Below, in pieces: positions 45,126-45,213 of a stretch of DNA of 45,213 nt; the first letter of the stretch is position 1; each line of letters starts with the position of its first letter. The stretch covers positions 1 to 45,213 of the forward strand of contig NZ_JAMXXK010000028.1 of NCBI RefSeq assembly GCF_024129735.1, written 5' to 3'. Made by a program: the position numbers and the translations under genes. The DNA comes from Acinetobacter lwoffii (GTDB taxonomy: Bacteria > Pseudomonadota > Gammaproteobacteria > Pseudomonadales > Moraxellaceae). The notes beneath the pieces are model-generated. The model saw only the letters and a program-made list of their open reading frames with translations. It searched no databases and had not been told where the DNA came from.

Positions 45126-45213
45126 TAATGCCAGTCAGTTAAGCAGACATTAGAAAAATGTAGTAAAAATGAGTGTATGCCAATACGCTCATTTTTTTTA
45201 TGACTTTATCTGA
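45126..45213 (+). mobile_element. Possible left end of an IS4-family insertion sequence (partial)
   Basis: TAATGCCAGTCAGTTAAG at 45126-45143 is close to the terminal inverted repeat of IS4 (TAATGCCGATCAGTTAAG as I recall it). A subterminal hairpin with a run of eight Ts (45169-45199) follows, as many insertion sequences have to block read-through, and an ATG at 45200 begins MTLS at the window edge. The transposase itself, if any, lies outside. The match to IS4 is from memory. Confidence 0.35.
45169..45199 (+). terminator. Hairpin terminator at the right edge
   Basis: ATGAGTGTAT pairs with ATACGCTCAT (45169-45178 with 45183-45192, one G-U) and eight Ts end the stem. It is also preceded by As, so it may act both ways. 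Confidence 0.85.

Overview
The window is chromosomal DNA from a gammaproteobacterium of the genus Acinetobacter. This follows from the 3' end of a 23S rRNA and the complete 5S rRNA at the left edge, the moderate AT-richness, and gene neighbourhoods known from Moraxellaceae and Pseudomonadales: ribF-ileS-lspA-fkpB, dapA-bamC-purC, ubiG-mupP-yciK, divergent nadC/ampD followed by murJ, and serB divergent from a YtjB/SMP-type gene. It is mostly housekeeping sequence. I see no prophage, CRISPR array or tRNA. A possible end of an IS4-like element lies in the last 90 bases.

Layout: 1-422 is the tail of an rRNA operon with its terminator. 584-3422 holds a PQQ-type aldose sugar dehydrogenase lipoprotein, a small tautomerase and an FMN reductase. 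Two look-alike small RNA loci flank the tautomerase gene. 3559-8478 is the ribF-ileS-lspA-fkpB operon on the minus strand. 8721-9971 holds a nucleosidase and a TetR regulator. 10294-15125 is a sulfonate-utilisation operon with two tandem SsuA-like lipoproteins, then SsuD, SsuC and SsuB, and no ssuE. 15459-19026 holds argA, two RcnB-like periplasmic proteins, a 51-residue small gene and a hypothetical gene. 19183-21383 is ubiG-mupP-yciK. 21611-28545 holds dsbA, a FabR-like regulator, rph, a small Asp/Arg-rich lipoprotein, nadC, ampD, murJ, a DUF1328 gene and ycgN. 28565-34819 holds a GGDEF-EAL protein, rarA and dapA-bamC-purC. 35544-45022 holds an AAHS transporter, pncA, a BASS-family transporter, ppk1 behind a Pho-box-like site, the YtjB-like gene, serB, a small membrane protein and an SCP2 protein.

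The most interesting signal is the pair of minus-strand loci at about 1845-1975 and 2650-2790. Each would make an RNA of about 130-140 nt with three or four stem-loops that show AGGA in the loop, almost all as ACAGGA, and each ends in a Rho-independent terminator whose own loop carries ACAGGAUGU. That is the CsrA/RsmA recognition pattern. The two promoter regions align without a gap from a 6-N6-6 inverted repeat (TGTCGG-N6-CCTACA and TGTACG-N6-CCTACA), through a fixed 44-bp spacer, to a TATA-type -10 box and the first hairpin. This is the architecture of GacA-activated rsmX/Y/Z genes in Pseudomonas. I infer that they are a duplicated pair of CsrA-sequestering RNAs. I cannot check whether they are already catalogued. 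A third candidate small RNA lies between rarA and purC (about 32272-32407).

Several genes share themes: peptidoglycan and lipoprotein biogenesis (lspA, murJ, ampD, mupP, bamC, dapA), NAD metabolism (nadC, pncA), flavin metabolism (ribF, FMN reductase, FMNH2-dependent ssuD) and stress or nutrient signalling (ppk1, the GGDEF-EAL protein, the putative Csr RNAs).
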